A DNA stretch of 52,623 nucleotides from Micromonospora globispora. Lineage in GTDB: Bacteria; Actinomycetota; Actinomycetes; Mycobacteriales; Micromonosporaceae. Position 1 is the stretch's first letter; each line of letters starts with the position of its first letter. The notes under the pieces were generated by a model. It was not told where the DNA came from. It saw only the letters and a program-made list of their open reading frames with translations, and did not search any database. This document shows positions 35,164 to 49,038 of this stretch, one piece after another. The stretch lies in contig NZ_QGGF01000285.1 of the NCBI RefSeq assembly GCF_003857015.1, positions 1 to 52,623 on the forward strand. The letters are read 5' to 3'. The translations under genes and the position numbers were made by a program.

Positions 35164-35852
35164 ACGCGGCCGCGTCACCGTTGACCGACGCTCCGATCAA
35201 GGTGCTGCTCGCCGACGACGAGGGTCTCGTGCGATCCGGGTTCAAGGTCCTGCTGGACCTCGAGGACGACATCACGGTGGTGGGAGAAGCCACCAACGGC
35301 GCCGAGGCCGTCGAGCGGGCCCGCGCCACCCGCCCCGACGTCGTCCTCATGGACATCCGCATGCCAAAGCTGGACGGGATTCGAGCCACCACCGAGATCG
35401 CCGAGACGCACGGGTTGGAGCAGGTCCGAGTCCTCATCCTCACCACCTACGACACCGACGAGTACGTCTTCGACGCACTACAGGCCGGCGCCAGCGGCTT
35501 CCTGCTCAAGGACGCCGGACCGGCTGAGCTCCTACACGCCATCCGGGTGGTCGCCGCCGGAGAGGCGCTGCTCGCGCCGCGGATCACCCGACGCCTCATC
35601 GGCCAGTTCACCGCGCAACGAGCGGCTACCCAGGCCGCGGAGGATCGGCTCGCGGTGCTGACCCAGCGCGAGCGGGAAGTGCTGGGCCTGGTCGGACAGG
35701 GCCTGAGCAACAACGAGATCGGTACCGAGCTGTTTCTCAGCCCGGCCACCGCGCGCACCCATGTCAGCCATGCGATGGCGAAACTGGGTGCGCGCGACCG
35801 CGCGCAACTGGTCGTCATCGCTTACCAGACAGGACTGGTCAGCCCCTCGTAA
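35160..35852 (+). CDS. NarL/FixJ-family response regulator
   Basis: A 230-residue regulator. The receiver domain has acidic residues in LLADDEGL, phospho-acceptor D65 (VVLMDIRMPK), the conserved Thr in ILTTYDTDEYV and K in FLLKDAG. The C-terminal LuxR-type helix-turn-helix is in TQREREVLGLVGQGLSN and SPATARTHVSHAMAKLG. The start at 35160 overlaps the kinase stop. It probably controls the divergent operon and itself via the CTACGC-core dyads. Confidence 0.93.
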   Translation: MNAAASPLTDAPIKVLLADDEGLVRSGFKVLLDLEDDITVVGEATNGAEAVERARATRPDVVLMDIRMPKLDGIRATTEIAETHGLEQVRVLILTTYDTDEYVFDALQAGASGFLLKDAGPAELLHAIRVVAAGEALLAPRITRRLIGQFTAQRAATQAAEDRLAVLTQREREVLGLVGQGLSNNEIGTELFLSPATARTHVSHAMAKLGARDRAQLVVIAYQTGLVSPS

Positions 35853-35863
35853 GGCATGAACGT

Positions 35864-35875
35864 GTAGCGCGCTAC
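35864..35875. promoter_or_regulatory. 12-bp palindrome GTAGCGCGCTAC
   Basis: A perfect 12-bp palindrome lies 11 bp after the response regulator stop and about 110 bp before the FUSC-like gene. Its GTAG...CTAC core recalls the dyads at 33816-33868, so the response regulator may also control the exporter. Confidence 0.35.
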
Positions 35876-35899
35876 GCGAGGCCCAGGTCACCCTCGGCA

Positions 35900-35936
35900 C
35901 ACCCCCCGGAAGCTGCGGGTTCCGGTCCGGGGTGGC
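35900..35936 (+). terminator. terminator-like hairpin after the response regulator
   Basis: CCCCGGA (35904-35910) pairs with TCCGGGG (35926-35932). An alternative stem CCGGAA/TTCCGG (35906-35911, 35920-35925) overlaps it. It is a GC-rich stem without a U-tract. Confidence 0.45.
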
Positions 35937-35984
35937 CTTTACGGTTGACCGGATTCCGGGCCGTGGGCGTGGTACGAGTGCTCA

Positions 35985-37196
35985 GTGAGTGCTGACGACC
36001 GCCGGCCCGGCGTCAACCGGTCGCCGCGTGATCGGGTGACCGAGAACGTGAAGGACACTGCGGCCAGGATCCGACGTCGAGGTGGCCAGGCGGGTCGACT
36101 GCGCCTGCATCAGCTTGAGGTCGCTCTCGTGATCTCCGTCCAGGCTGGGCTCGCCGCGGCACTGGCCTGGTCGATCGGCCACGATGTGCTGGGCAACCCC
36201 TCGCCGGTCTTCGCGCCCTCCGCCGCAGTCGGCACGATCGTCGCCGCGCTCGGCCAACGTGCCCGCCGCACCGCCGAACTGCTCCTCGGGGTCGGACTGG
36301 GTATCGCCACCACCGACGTCCTGCTGAAGTTGTTGGGCACCGGCTTCTGGCAGACCGGCTTCATCGTCGGATGTGCGATCCTGGCCACGCTCGTGCTGTT
36401 CGGCCGCAGCGGGGCAGCCGTCGGACAGGCCGGCGGTACGGCGGTGCTGCTCGCGACCCTGGCTCCGGCCCAGAAGGACCTTGAAGTGCCGCGCATCGGC
36501 GAGGCGACGGTCGGCGCCGTCGTCGGCCTCGTGGTGGTCGCGTTGCTGCTACCGATCAACCCGATGCGGATCCTCGACCGCGACGCGGCCCCGATCTACC
36601 AATGCCTCGCCGGTCAGCTGAGGGAGGTCTCCGCCGCGCTGGCGACCCGCGATCAGCAACGGGCGGTGCGAGCGCTGGACACGCTACGCGGCATAGGACC
36701 CGAACTCGACCGGATGCACCAGGCGCTCAGCGGCGCCGAGGAGGTCGTCAGCCTGGCTCCGGCCCGATGGCGACGCCGCCAGGACGTGGAACGCTTCGCC
36801 CGCGCGACCGTGTACCTGGAACGGGTCATCGAACACAGCCGAGGGCTGGCCCGCCGATCAGCGATGGCGCTGCAGTACAGCGAGCGGATTCCCGCCGATC
36901 TGTCCGTCGGCGTCGGCCACCTCGCCGATGCGGTCGAGCTGTTGCGCCGTGAGCACCGTGCCGGGCGAGCCACCGAAAGAACCCACCAGAAGATACGTGA
37001 GGCCGTGCAGAAGACCGGCCGAGCCCGAGCGCTGGGAGTCGGCGAATTCGGAGATGCGGTGGTAACCCAGCTACGCACCGCTGCGAGTGACCTGCTCCGG
37101 GCTACCGGCTGCGACCCGACGCCAGCGAATGAGGAGGTACGGAGTGCGATGCGAGCCGGCGAGGAATCCGTTCAGGCAGGTGGCACGTCCGACTGA
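35985..37196 (+). CDS. FUSC / aromatic acid exporter-like membrane protein
   Basis: A 403-residue protein starting with GTG. Residues about 45-190 contain five or six TM segments with the FUSC-type pattern (AALAWSIGH, then FAPSAAVGTIVAALGQRARRTAELLLGVGLG as family core; key residues APSAAVGT and GQR). A long helical cytoplasmic half follows. Family knowledge suggests efflux of aromatic carboxylates or similar, though actinobacterial members are uncharacterised. Position after the two-component genes and a shared palindrome core suggest common control. Confidence 0.78.
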   Translation: MSADDRRPGVNRSPRDRVTENVKDTAARIRRRGGQAGRLRLHQLEVALVISVQAGLAAALAWSIGHDVLGNPSPVFAPSAAVGTIVAALGQRARRTAELLLGVGLGIATTDVLLKLLGTGFWQTGFIVGCAILATLVLFGRSGAAVGQAGGTAVLLATLAPAQKDLEVPRIGEATVGAVVGLVVVALLLPINPMRILDRDAAPIYQCLAGQLREVSAALATRDQQRAVRALDTLRGIGPELDRMHQALSGAEEVVSLAPARWRRRQDVERFARATVYLERVIEHSRGLARRSAMALQYSERIPADLSVGVGHLADAVELLRREHRAGRATERTHQKIREAVQKTGRARALGVGEFGDAVVTQLRTAASDLLRATGCDPTPANEEVRSAMRAGEESVQAGGTSD

Positions 37197-37225
37197 GAAG
37201 AGCCGAGCTCTGCCATCCTTGAGCC

Positions 37226-37669
37226 ATGCCTCCGTCGGGGCCTCGCCACGAGCCGATCATGGTCAAGCCGCCCGGCCGGTATGCCGCCCTGATACCCGGT
37301 TTGGTCGTCGGCGGGGCCGTTCTGCTCTTCGCCCTGTTCACCTACGGGCGGGCGATCTGCCTTGACGCGTACGGGACGACCACCGGCGCGGAAGTGGTGG
37401 CGGTCCGCGACAGCCGGCCCTTCACCGTGACCGTACGGCCCGACGACACAGGCCGGCCGGTCAAGCTGTGGGCGCGGTCGGGGTCGTTCGAGGTCGGTGA
37501 CACGCTGACCGTCACCCGGTGGGGTGGACTCGTCAAGGACAGCCGGGCATTCGCCCCGGACGAGACCCCGTGGCTGGCCGGCTTCGGGGCCGTCACGGTG
37601 GCCGGGCAGCTGTTCGCCACGTACCGGATCCGTCGCCGCGCCCGGGAGGGCGAGCTGTACGGCTCCTGA
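37226..37669 (+). CDS. hypothetical two-TM membrane protein
   Basis: A 147-residue protein with a TM segment at about residues 20-42 and a second near 117-133. A soluble beta-rich loop of about 70 residues lies between them (TGAEVVAVRDSRPFTVTV, then FEVGDTLTVTRWG). The layout resembles DUF3592-like proteins, but I do not recognise a named family. ATG 37226 lies 29 bp after the FUSC-like gene; a second Met at codon 12 is an alternative start. Confidence 0.6.
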   Translation: MPPSGPRHEPIMVKPPGRYAALIPGLVVGGAVLLFALFTYGRAICLDAYGTTTGAEVVAVRDSRPFTVTVRPDDTGRPVKLWARSGSFEVGDTLTVTRWGGLVKDSRAFAPDETPWLAGFGAVTVAGQLFATYRIRRRAREGELYGS

Positions 37670-37766
37670 CCGGCTCGGCCACGTCGCCGAGCATCTTGCG
37701 GGACATCCGCTTGACCAGCGCGCCGTAGACGCCGGTCAGCTCCGCCTTCGGGATCCGGGTGTTGCT
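37668..37766 (-). pseudogene. carboxymuconolactone decarboxylase-like N-terminal fragment
   Basis: The minus strand reads TRIPKAELTGVYGALVKRM followed by SRKMLGDVAEPV, which matches the conserved N-terminus of one CMD/AhpD-like family. It then breaks off into the end of the convergent hypothetical gene. About 32 residues remain of about 190. No start codon is in place at the expected site. Confidence 0.5.
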
Positions 37767-37794
37767 GCGGTTCAGGTGCACAGCCTCGCGGCAC

Positions 37795-43272
<5,478 letters not shown>

Positions 43273-43597
43273 TTGACCGACCCCTCCGGCAGACCCACGA
43301 TGTACGCGCCGCGAGACCTCGGCCTCCGGCAGTGATCACCCTCCCGCCTGCCGGCTGTGAACGCTATGTCGTAACCACCGACCCTTCGCGGCGCGATTTG
43401 TAGGAACCCAACAAAACTTTTTGGCTTCCCCGCCCCTGTTGGGGGCACTCGTTGCCGGCTTCACCTGCGACCAAACAGCGGGGCTCGTTCGTCGGTCAGC
43501 TGGAATTGAGCCGCCTCAGCACCCATTCGCTCGCTGGTGTCCCGAGGCCCGTCGGGTCATCCGCTTCTGCGGCCGACCGAGTCCGGCTGGGGGTGGG
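43273..43597. other. non-coding region upstream of the carboxylase
   Basis: This 325-bp stretch separates the carboxylase start from the end of the dimethylargininase gene (same strand). It contains the only AT-rich patch nearby (about 43401-43423, AACCCAACAAAACTTTTTGG), which likely lies in the carboxylase promoter. No reading frame with recognisable homology. Confidence 0.45.
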
Positions 43598-44368
43598 TCA
43601 GGCCCGGGGGATCAGCACGCTCAGACAGGTGACGCAGCCCTCGAGCTTCTCGTACTCACTGATGTCGACGACGACCGGCGTGAAGCCCAGGTCCGCCACG
43701 AGCGCCGCGGTGCGCGGCGCCGACGCGGCCAGCAGCACGAGGTCGTCCCCGAGCGGTACGACGTGGCAGCCGGCCTCCTCGTCGACCGTGCGCACCGGTT
43801 GCCTGAGCGCGGTCGTGTCGAGCAGTTCCGGCAGCGCGAGGAGGGTGCCGTCGGGCAGCGCGGTCACGGCCGACTTGAGATGCAGCACCTCACGCAACGC
43901 GACCGGGATCACCGGGCGCCCGCGGGTCGCCAGGTGGTTACGCAGCTGGGTCACGCCCTCACCGTTGGTGCGGCCCCCTCGGCCCACGTACACGGTGCCG
44001 TCGACCTGCAGCACGTCGCCGCCGTCCAGCGTCCCGGGAGCCTCAATGCGCACGACCTCCAGCCCGGCCTCGCGTACCACCTTCTCCGTGCCGGGGATCT
44101 CCGGGCGGCGCTGCGGCGCGCCCGGCCGGGTGATCACCGCCAGGCCCTCGCAGACCACGACGGTGTCCTCGACGAACACCGAGTCGGGGCAGTGATCGGC
44201 GGGGGCCACCTCGCGCACCTGCCAGCCGGCTTCGGTGAGCGCGGCCCGGTACGCCTCGTGCTGACGCCGAGCCAGCGCGAGGTCCACATCGCTGCGCTCG
44301 ATGTGGGTGACCAGCCCCTCGGCCAGCCGGCCGCTGGGTCGTCGGACCAGGGCAATGCCTCGCGTCAT
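43598..44368 (-). CDS. dimethylarginine dimethylaminohydrolase (DDAH-like)
   Basis: A 256-residue amidinotransferase-fold hydrolase. Catalytic residues by alignment are H163 (HLKSAVT) and the nucleophile C248 (GCVTCLSVL), with the substrate-binding FVEDTVVV (66-73) and GTLDGGDVLQ (112-121). Known members convert N-omega-methylated arginines to citrulline and methylamines. Arginine deiminase-like variants are the main alternative. The start at 44368 (MTRGIALVRR) is the family start; an ATG five codons upstream is possible. Confidence 0.88.
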   Translation of the reverse strand: MTRGIALVRRPSGRLAEGLVTHIERSDVDLALARRQHEAYRAALTEAGWQVREVAPADHCPDSVFVEDTVVVCEGLAVITRPGAPQRRPEIPGTEKVVREAGLEVVRIEAPGTLDGGDVLQVDGTVYVGRGGRTNGEGVTQLRNHLATRGRPVIPVALREVLHLKSAVTALPDGTLLALPELLDTTALRQPVRTVDEEAGCHVVPLGDDLVLLAASAPRTAALVADLGFTPVVVDISEYEKLEGCVTCLSVLIPRA

Positions 44369-44546
44369 GCCACCAGTCTGCATGCGCCGGTCAGCCAAGC
44401 TCAAGCAGGGCAGGCAGCAGCGCGCCCCGCGCCCGGCCGAGGAATGCGGACTGCCGCTCGTCGCCGACCTGCACGAGGGCGACGTGCGTGGCGGCTCGAT
44501 CAGCCACGCGCGAGCCGAGCCGCGAGGCGCTGAACGAGCCTCGGTT
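44369..44546. other. gap with coding-like minus-strand tail
   Basis: Between DDAH and the YdcF-like gene one minus frame reads VADRAATHVALVQVGDERQ followed by SAFLGRARGALLPALLELG and a stop. The composition is protein-like but no start or family is recognisable. It may be the tail of a lost gene. Confidence 0.3.
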
Positions 44547-45290
44547 TCAGGCTCGAGCCCCGGTGAGGAGCTGCTTGTGGTCGCTCCACAGCCATTGGAG
44601 GTACCGCTGCAGCTCCTCGAGAGTGGCGACCCAGTCCTTGGCCATGTACGTGAGGATGCGTTCCGCTTCCCCGGGGAGCAGGTCGTAGGCAGTCGCCTGC
44701 GTCTCGGGGGCGGGGGTGTCGGGAGAGACCGGCACAGGGTCCGGGATGAGGGGGACGCGGATGCCGCTGCGGCTGAGCGCCTTGAGGACCGTGAGGTAGA
44801 CGCGGGGCAGGTGGTAGGGGGAGACGACGAGGGCGAGACTTGTGATGCCGAGGGCCTCGACCTGGTTGGCGATCCACGCGCCTTGTAAGCCGGTGTTGGG
44901 TGCCGGCTCGGTCTGTAGGTGAACCCCGTCGAGTCGGCGGAGGCCGAGCCTGCGTACATAGGGGAGCGTGATCTGGTGGTACGTCTCCTCGGCCGGGTTC
45001 CCATTTGCCACTAGTAAGTAGCTGATATCCGGGTTGGTCTCCCAGCGGCGAATGGCATGGGTGAGACGCCACTCCTCGCCCTGACCGGTCGGTACGACGA
45101 GGGCGTCGACGTGTTCGGCGGCCGACTGAGGCAGGGCCAGGATCGCCATGAAGGCCTTCATCACGTGCATCAGTTGGACAGCTGTGTAGCCGGCGAGGTC
45201 CTCTGCGTGCACGACTCGAGGAAGCGACCTGTTCAGACGCGCGGGACGCACCCCTCTTACCTCCTGCTCCGGTCCTGCTTTGAGGTCCAT
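44547..45290 (-). CDS. YdcF-like (DUF218) protein
   Basis: A 247-residue protein with a DUF218-type core: VVPTGQGEEWRLTHAIRRWE (written as VVPTGQGEE and THAIRRW), YLLVANGN, TEPAPNTGLQGAWIANQV and LALVVSPYHLPRVYLT. These correspond to the family's S-G-G, N-T-x-E-N and S-x-x-H-x-x-R elements. Some family members are linked to cell-envelope metabolism; several bind nucleotides. No TM segment or signal peptide is visible, unlike SanA/ElyC homologues. Function not assigned. Confidence 0.65.
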   Translation of the reverse strand: MDLKAGPEQEVRGVRPARLNRSLPRVVHAEDLAGYTAVQLMHVMKAFMAILALPQSAAEHVDALVVPTGQGEEWRLTHAIRRWETNPDISYLLVANGNPAEETYHQITLPYVRRLGLRRLDGVHLQTEPAPNTGLQGAWIANQVEALGITSLALVVSPYHLPRVYLTVLKALSRSGIRVPLIPDPVPVSPDTPAPETQATAYDLLPGEAERILTYMAKDWVATLEELQRYLQWLWSDHKQLLTGARA

Positions 45291-45371
45291 TAGCTGACGT
45301 TCCGTATGCCCGGCCCAGCGGCTGGTCGATCCAGCGCCGGGTCGAGAGGCACGGTGCCTGGGACCGAGGGG

Positions 45372-46619
45372 TCAGCTCGTCGACGGGTGAAGCTCGTCGA
45401 CTGCCCGGCCCATGCGGGTGACGGCGTCGGTGAGGATCGCGGGCGAGGTGGCGAAGTTGAGCCGTACGAAGCCTGCCCCGCCGGTGCCGAAGACGTGCCC
45501 GGAGCTCAGGGCGACCCGCGCGCGGTCGAGGAACATCTGCGCGGGCCCGGCGATTTCGCTGGCCACGCCGGGTTCGCCGTCCGGCTGTTCGGTGGGGATG
45601 CCCAGCGCCGTGCAGTCCAGCCAGGCGAGGTAGGTGCCCTCGGGGCGGTGGTACGCGACGGCCGGGAGGTGCTTCGTCAGCAGCGTCTCCAGCAGCGTGC
45701 GGTTGGCGTCGAGGCCGTCGAGGAGGAGGTCGAGCCACTGCCCACCGGCGCGGAACGCGGCCGTGTGCGCGATGACGCCCAGGTGGCTGGGCCCGTGGCC
45801 GACCTCTTCCGGCATCCGGTCGAGGTCGGCGGCGGCCTGCGGCCCGGCGACCGCGAGCGCCGCCTTGAGGCCGGCGAGGTTCCACGCCTTCGAGGCGGAG
45901 GTCAGGGCGAACCCATTCTCGGCGCCGACCACCGTGAGGTACGGGGTGAAGTGCGTGCCGGGGAGCACCAGCGGGGCGTGGATCTCGTCGGAGATCACCC
46001 GCAGGCCGTGCCGGCGGGCCAGTTCGGCGACTGCCTCGAGCTCGTCGCGGCGGTGGACGACGCCGGTCGGGTTGTGCGGGTTGCACAGCAGGAACGCCGG
46101 CCGGCGGCCGCAGGCCCGGGCCCGGCGGAAGGCCTCGTCGAGCGCGGCGGGGTCCATCCGCAGATCGGGTCCGAGTGGGGCCTCGATCACCTGCCGGCCG
46201 GCGTGGCTGACGAAGGCGTAGAAGGGCGGGTACACGGGGGAGCAGACCACCACCGCGTCTCCGGGGTCGGTCACGAGCCGCAGTACCTCGACGATGCCCA
46301 TCATCACGTCGGGTACGACCGTGGCGTGGTCGACCCGGAAGCTGTGCCAGCCCCAGCGTCGGGCGGCGAAGTCACCGAGCGCCTCGGCGTACGCCCTCCC
46401 GTACGCGTAACCGGTGTCACCGAGGTCGATCGCGCGGCGGAGCGCATCGGCCACCGGAGGAGCGAGGGGTACGTCCATCTCCGCGACCCAGAGGGGGAGC
46501 ACGTCGGACGAGTGCATGCGCCACTTCACGCTGGTGCGCTGCCGGAGTTCGTCCAGCGTGAGCAGGGTGAGGGGATTCTCGGCCGCGGAGCCGCCGGCGG
46601 CGGGAGAAGGGGCTGCCAT
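45372..46619 (-). CDS. PLP-dependent aminotransferase, MalY/PatB (C-S lyase) type
   Basis: A 415-residue fold-type I PLP enzyme. The PLP lysine is K244 in [32 protein letters not shown] and the N-terminal [13 protein letters not shown] are hallmarks of the MalY/PatB branch, which cleaves cystathionine or cysteine conjugates. The start at 46619 ([10 protein letters not shown]) was chosen as the first Met near the homology start. It is divergent from a DUF817 gene across 225 bp. An ordinary aminotransferase role is possible. Confidence 0.88.
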   Translation of the reverse strand: MAAPSPAAGGSAAENPLTLLTLDELRQRTSVKWRMHSSDVLPLWVAEMDVPLAPPVADALRRAIDLGDTGYAYGRAYAEALGDFAARRWGWHSFRVDHATVVPDVMMGIVEVLRLVTDPGDAVVVCSPVYPPFYAFVSHAGRQVIEAPLGPDLRMDPAALDEAFRRARACGRRPAFLLCNPHNPTGVVHRRDELEAVAELARRHGLRVISDEIHAPLVLPGTHFTPYLTVVGAENGFALTSASKAWNLAGLKAALAVAGPQAAADLDRMPEEVGHGPSHLGVIAHTAAFRAGGQWLDLLLDGLDANRTLLETLLTKHLPAVAYHRPEGTYLAWLDCTALGIPTEQPDGEPGVASEIAGPAQMFLDRARVALSSGHVFGTGGAGFVRLNFATSPAILTDAVTRMGRAVDELHPSTS

Positions 46620-46844
46620 GGCGCCCACCCTAGGCCGTGCAGCGACGTCACGTCCGGCACAGACGAGCGCGAATCCTGCGCCGCAGGGGACAGCGGGGCG
46701 GCGAGACTGCCGCACTCGCGCCGGTATGGGGCCCAGATGCCGGCAGCCGGTTCCCAGGTGCTCCTGGTCGAGAGGTTTGCAAATCGGTACTACGCCGCCC
46801 GGGGGTGCCCGCTTCACCTGGGCCGGCACTATAGCGTCGGAGCG

Positions 46845-47795
46845 ATGCGTACTCCTTCCGGCCCGGGTGCCCTGACCACGGCCGAACGCGCGATCGATGC
46901 CCGCTTCCGCGCGTTTCTGGCATGGCTGCCCCACCACGGACCGGTCGGCTGGCTGATCGAGTTGGCCGTCTTCGGGCTCAAACAGGCTTGGGCATGCGTA
47001 TTCGGTGGGGCGATGCTGGTGGTCATCTTCGCGGCGCATCTCTGGTACCCGAAAGACGCGGCATTGGCTCGCAACGACTTTCTGACTCTCGCCGCGGTCG
47101 CCATCCAGATCGCGATGGTGGCCGGACGCCTGGAGACCCTGCGCGAACTGCGCGTCGTCGTCTTGTTCCACCTCGTCGGCACGGCGATGGAGCTGTTCAA
47201 GACCCACGTCGGCTCGTGGACCTACGCACCCGATGGCCTGTTGCGGCTCGGTGCGGTGCCCCTCTTCAGCGGCTTCATGTATGCCGCGGTCGGCTCCTAC
47301 ATGGTCCGGGTGAACCGGCTGTTCGACCTGCGTTTCGTGCGCTACCCACGGCGCTGGGCGACGGCCGCCGTGGCCGTCGCAATCTATGCCAACTTCTTCA
47401 CCAACCACTACATCCTCGACATCCGATGGCTGCTCATCGCCGTCGTTGCGCTCGTGTTCGGGCGCTGTGTCATGCAGTTCCGCATATTCCGGCTCCGTTG
47501 GCGCATGCCGCTCCTGCTGGCCTTCTTCCTCGTCGCCCTCTTCATCTGGCTCGCGGAGAACATCGCCACCTGGTCGCATGTTTGGCTCTACCCCAGCCAG
47601 CTGGGCGGATGGCACCCAGTTTCGCCGGCCAAGCTCGCGTCGTGGTTCCTCCTAATGATCATCTCGGTGGTGATGGTCACCTGGATCTCCCCGCCGCAGC
47701 CGCCAGACGACCGACTGTCGGCCGCAGCGGTGGACGCGGACGTGGCTGACCTTCCCCGGTCTCCCGGGCGGCGCTCGGCGAAAGCGGGAATTTGA
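46845..47795 (+). CDS. DUF817 (YoaT-like) membrane protein
   Basis: A 316-residue integral membrane protein with eight or nine TM segments. It shows [55 protein letters not shown] and [14 protein letters not shown], conserved DUF817 blocks rich in His/Asn/Trp. Function is unknown in the family. The TATAGC at 46830-46835 lies 9 bp before the start and could be part of the promoter, though no convincing -35 accompanies it. Confidence 0.82.
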   Translation: MRTPSGPGALTTAERAIDARFRAFLAWLPHHGPVGWLIELAVFGLKQAWACVFGGAMLVVIFAAHLWYPKDAALARNDFLTLAAVAIQIAMVAGRLETLRELRVVVLFHLVGTAMELFKTHVGSWTYAPDGLLRLGAVPLFSGFMYAAVGSYMVRVNRLFDLRFVRYPRRWATAAVAVAIYANFFTNHYILDIRWLLIAVVALVFGRCVMQFRIFRLRWRMPLLLAFFLVALFIWLAENIATWSHVWLYPSQLGGWHPVSPAKLASWFLLMIISVVMVTWISPPQPPDDRLSAAAVDADVADLPRSPGRRSAKAGI

Positions 47796-47875
47796 CGTGG
47801 TGCATGCTGGCGGACCGATCGCGCAGCCTCACCGCATGTGTAGGGGAAGGGTGACTGATGCCCCTCCGAGCAGGG

Positions 47876-47897
47876 GGCGGGTCCGAACGGGCCCGCC
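47876..47897 (+). terminator. short GC hairpin before the VOC gene
   Basis: GGCGGGTCCG (47876-47885) pairs with CGGGCCCGCC (47888-47897) with one U-G pair and an AA tip. It is likely the terminator of the DUF817 gene, although it lies only 18 bp before the next start. Confidence 0.45.
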
Positions 47898-47915
47898 GGT
47901 TACGAGAAGGAGCAG

Positions 47916-48344
47916 ATGATGACGACCCGTCCCCGGTTCCACCTCGCGATTCCGGTTGACGACCTGGCGCGGGCCCGCGCCTTCTACGGCGGCGTACTGG
48001 GGCTCGACGAGGGGCGATCGGCCGATGCCTGGGTCGACTGGAACTTCTACGGCCACCAGGTGGTGACCCACGTCGTACCGGCGGCGCGGCAGGCCGACGC
48101 GGGCCGCAACCCCGTCGACGGGCACGACGTACCGGTGCCGCACTTCGGGCTCATCCTGTCGATCGAGGACTTCCACACCTTGGCGGACCGGATCCGCGCC
48201 GCCGGTGCCGAGTTCGTGATCGAGCCGTACCTGCGGTTCGCCGGCGAGCCGGGAGAGCAGTGGACGATGTTCTTCCGCGATCCGGCCGGCAATGCCATGG
48301 AGTTCAAGGCGTTCCGGGACGAGTCGCAGATCTTCGCGAAGTAG
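47916..48344 (+). CDS. VOC (glyoxalase-fold) protein
   Basis: A 142-residue vicinal-oxygen-chelate protein with the two beta-alpha-beta-beta-beta modules: FHLAIPVDDLARARAFYGG and GLILSIEDFHTLADRI. Putative metal ligands are His9 or 10 of the first strand, His in VPHFGLIL and Glu in AMEFKAF. AGAAGGAG gives a good ribosome binding site for ATG 47916. Substrate unknown; family roles include dioxygenases and resistance proteins. Confidence 0.82.
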   Translation: MMTTRPRFHLAIPVDDLARARAFYGGVLGLDEGRSADAWVDWNFYGHQVVTHVVPAARQADAGRNPVDGHDVPVPHFGLILSIEDFHTLADRIRAAGAEFVIEPYLRFAGEPGEQWTMFFRDPAGNAMEFKAFRDESQIFAK

Positions 48345-48619
48345 CGGCAGGCCTGCGGAGACGCCGACCGCGGCAGGAGCGTGGCGGGCGGGCACCGAAG
48401 GGAGGTATGCCAGCAGGCGCACGGCGGCCTGATGTCCCTGGCCTCCTCGGTGGTCAGGAGGAGGCGCAGAGTCGGATCAACGCAACGTTGTTGACTCCGC
48501 TGGCGGCGCAGGAACACGCTGAGTGTGTAGCCCCGAGCGGCCAGTGCCACCGAGCGAGGTCGGGGTTCCGCCGTTCGTGACGGCGAAGGCGTGTGTCATC
48601 GCGACCGGGGGGAGGGACA

Positions 48620-48862
48620 GTGAAGTCGTCAGATGGAAAGGTACGGGCTCGATTCTGGATCGAGTCGGCGTTGGCGGCGCTCACCGGCGCACTGGTCGTA
48701 CTGACGCTGTTCTGGCACGACTGGCTGGAGGCGCTGGGTTTCGATCCCGACAACCACAGCGGGGCGGCCGAGTGGCTGATCGTCGGGGCGCTGTTCGTGC
48801 CGTTCGTCGCGTTCGCCGTGTCCGCCCGGCTTGAGTGGCGCCGGCATCTGCTCGCGGAGTAG
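48620..48862 (+). CDS. small two-TM hypothetical protein
   Basis: An 80-residue protein with two TM segments (about residues 12-30 and 45-65) flanked by charged ends (KVRARFWIE and ARLEWRRHLLAE). The GTG start at 48620 is preferred because GGGGAGGGA precedes it; an upstream ATG at 48593 lacks one. The sequence pattern occurs in small actinobacterial membrane proteins of unknown function. Confidence 0.65.
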   Translation: MKSSDGKVRARFWIESALAALTGALVVLTLFWHDWLEALGFDPDNHSGAAEWLIVGALFVPFVAFAVSARLEWRRHLLAE

Positions 48863-49038
48863 TCGACGGGCCGTTTCCAGCTCAACTCGGTGAACCGTCA
48901 ACCGCCCGCTTGCTGAAGCAGTCGCCGCCCGACCACCAGCCGCCGCGGTTCGTTCTTTCCGTCCCGGATCCGCTCGACGCGCAGTCAACGATGCACGCGC
49001 CCGTATCCAGGTTGTCACCCAGCACGAAGGAGGCGCTC

